DNA from: Membranipora membranacea
Lineage: Eukaryota > Bryozoa > Gymnolaemata > Cheilostomatida > Membraniporidae
Length of the DNA: 64,000 nucleotides
Direction of reading: 5' to 3'
Assembly: GCA_914767715.1 (NCBI GenBank)
Contig: OU612065.1
Coordinates: forward strand, 23,560,001-23,624,000
Shown here: piece after piece, positions 62,066-64,000 of the stretch
Numbering within the stretch: the stretch's first letter is position 1
Layout of the letters: each line of letters opens with the position of its first letter
The notes under the pieces: generated by a model
Told to the model about the DNA's origin: nothing
The model's database searches: none
What the model saw: the letters and a program-made list of their open reading frames with translations, nothing else
Made by a program: the position numbers and the translations under genes

Positions 62066-63599
62066 ATGGAAGCTTCTTCAGTGGCATCACAGGTGAGCCA
62101 TGAATAATTGACACACAAAATATATACTTTTGTCGTATATTAGTGAATATTACATACTAAAAATACATGAAAGCAGCAGAACGCTCAAAGTATTACTAAA
62201 GCTTGATTTGCTTCAATAATTTTAATTATTTAATTCGATGATGATCAAGTGTGTAGTGTTTTACATTTCTACGACATATCATATTAAAAGAGTCAACATT
62301 GTAGGTTGGCTTGCAGAAAAAAGCACCATATCCCGCAGAAATTAAGAGAATAAGTCGGTTATGGTGTGTAGCACATCGTTGTGGGAATTGCCCAAAAAAG
62401 TGTCCGCGTACCAGCTTTCACAAGTGAGTGAATACTGATATTATGATAATGCCTAAAACTGCATAGCCTCTATCTAGCATGTTGATTGGTCATTATTCCT
62501 CATGTGTAATACAATGTATTTTTTTTAATGATTCTAAATACCTCCGCTTTTTACCAGTGCTAACACCTGATAGTCCCCCGCTGCTGAGAATTTTGTTTGG
62601 CCTATCTTTGTTTCTTCGCTTGCCAACTATTGTAGGTTTCCTATGGCTATCACAAGAAGGGAAGAATGGACAAAGGCAGTTGGGCGAGGAGAGGGATGGG
62701 AACCATCAAGGTCTTCAGTCCTCTGCAGTGAACACTTCAAAATCAACCAATTCAAAGTACCACCTGGACTTTCAAGAAGAGCAATGTTGAAATCAGATGC
62801 GATTCCGACCGAATTCTGCCCTAAAAGCAACAATGTATGACCATGCTCCGAGTGCATTTATTTTTAGATCAACATGCCTTGACATAGGAAGCTTAAAATA
62901 ATTACATGACTATATACAACAATTTTTTGTTGGTGGAACAAAATGAAATGCAAATATATCAGTATACAGTATGGTAATGGTAGGACACAAGGCTATCAAT
63001 TGTATGCATGTAAAGTCTATCACATTGGCATTATATTTGTAGCGCAAAGAAAGGTTGAAAAGAAGAAGAGTCAAAGACACAAACATACAGCAACAAAATG
63101 GTGAATTTGAGAGCAACTTAAAATCTGTAGCAATGCTACGGTCATTGGGACATCCGACCAGTCAGAGTAAATTTGATTCCTCATCAGAGAATACGACTAA
63201 AACAGTTTCACCAGATATCACAATGCGACCTATCAACCAAAGTGAGAGGATTATCATTAGTGCTATTCAACTGTTCTGTACATCTTTCTTATCATTGCTG
63301 CTGCTTGTACTCAAACTTTTATTGTATCGATCAACAATCAAACTCTGCCTGGGTTTCTCGTCATGGCATTCGATTATTAACATGTATGCTCAAAATCTAC
63401 TATATTTTAACTGTTGAGTTGGTTTTTGTGTTGTTGGCATTGAAAAATCTATAGCTAATAAAAATGTCACCTGCCAGTTTAGCCTACAACTTAAAACGCA
63501 TTACTGAATAACATTTTCCTTGTAGGAAGAAGGCTAAGAAAAAGTCACAACCCTACCAAGTATACTTACTGCAATGACAATCATGAGAGCGATGACTGA
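62066..63599 (+). CDS. THAP-domain DNA-binding protein
   Basis: Five exons, 205 aa: 62066-62092, 62305-62423, 62636-62834, 63043-63241, 63526-63599. The THAP zinc finger is clear: C30-x4-C35, FHKFP (47-51), W60, C79-x2-H82 (CSEHF), then P106 in AIPTEF. The C35-C79 spacing (43) is within the family range. THAP domains are sequence-specific, transposon-derived zinc fingers. A basic cluster (RKERLKRRRVK) after the finger is a likely nuclear signal. The rest is Ser/Thr/Asn-rich without a transposase-like domain, and the protein ends ESDD. The finger begins at residue 30, not at the extreme N-terminus as in most THAP proteins, so a different first exon is possible. Which THAP paralogue it is cannot be told. 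Confidence 0.85.
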
Positions 63600-63700
63600 A
63601 TGAGACAGGGTATTGGTACGGACAAGCCAATCTCCAACATAGCTCTCAGAGTTTGGCTGGTGCCAAGTTTTTAATATGAAACTATGTTTGTTAGCCGATG

Positions 63701-63706
63701 AATAAA
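63701..63706 (+). terminator. Polyadenylation signal (THAP gene)
   Basis: AATAAA 101 bp after the THAP stop codon, followed by T-rich sequence; its position fits a short 3' UTR. Confidence 0.6.
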
Positions 63707-64000
63707 TATTTTTAATATTTCATGCTGATACACAATGTTTATTGGGCCGCTGTTTTATCAGTGAGTATGGGTCAATTGTGAAGTTGCTTGCTGTTCTGTC
63801 AAGAGAACACAACTCTAGTAATAAGTTGGGACAAACTCCATGTTCAACTTGAGTTCATCATGGACTATTGTGTTTAATACATATGGGGAACCCAATTTAA
63901 TAAGACCTAATCACACTGTGAACAAGGATTTCAATCCTTGCTGTGAACTAGTATCAATATAATAAATGGATCCTGCCAGGTGTATTAGAGAGACAGAGAG
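63707..64000. other. Right-edge spacer
   Basis: No gene seen. A short inverted motif, AACAAGGATT..AATCCTTGCTG, occurs near 63920-63943. Confidence 0.4.

Noticed and set aside
1-64000. CRISPR arrays, rRNA operons, prokaryotic operons or attachment sites
   Set aside because: None seen; all confident genes are spliced animal genes.

Overview
This is a compact, AT-rich, intron-rich nuclear segment from an animal. Roundabout, SORL1, ZC2HC1 and a THAP-domain protein all point to a metazoan. A complete Robo gene in about 14 kb and a complete 40-exon SORL1 in about 26 kb are far smaller than the vertebrate loci, so an invertebrate with short introns is likely; a tunicate-like genome is one fit, but the sequence does not settle the phylum. 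Introns are GT-AG and roughly 0.2-1.9 kb. I rebuilt the genes by hand from splice sites, reading phase and protein family; every junction in the five main models is in frame.

Layout: (1) 0-2.1 kb, no confident gene. (2) 2092-16112, minus strand: Robo, 20 coding exons, 1,399 aa, with signal peptide, 5 Ig, 3 FN3, a TM segment and a tail carrying recognisable CC1 and CC2 motifs. (3) 16.2-19.2 kb, intergenic, with repeats. (4) 19218-45406, minus strand: SORL1/SorLA, 40 coding exons, 2,242 aa, with VPS10, YWTD propeller, EGF-like, 9 LDLa, 6 FN3, TM and a tail ending in a GGA-type sorting motif. (5) 45906-49711, plus strand: ZC2HC1, divergent from SORL1 across 499 bp. (6) 51259-56946, plus strand: a lysine-rich, probably coiled-coil protein I do not recognise. 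(7) 58.3-60.8 kb, minus strand: a tentative gene whose last two exons encode a TM helix and a short tail. (8) 62066-63599, plus strand: a small THAP-domain protein.

Robo is a guidance receptor and SORL1 a sorting receptor; I see no functional link that explains their adjacency. Divergent gene pairs (SORL1/ZC2HC1, and perhaps the TM gene/THAP) may share promoters.

The most unusual content is in the non-coding DNA. There is a set of very small fold-back insertions (about 23-120 bp) with inverted ends and flanking 8-9 bp direct repeats. They fall into at least three end-sequence families: TAGCC..GGCTA, TAGAYC..GWTCTA and CATAGAC..GTCTATG. One sits in a dispersed repeat whose second copy, also in this window, gives the empty site. 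Another lies against the 5' splice site of SORL1 exon 39, and its target duplication copies the splice site. There is also a perfect 73-bp palindrome in a ZC2HC1 intron.
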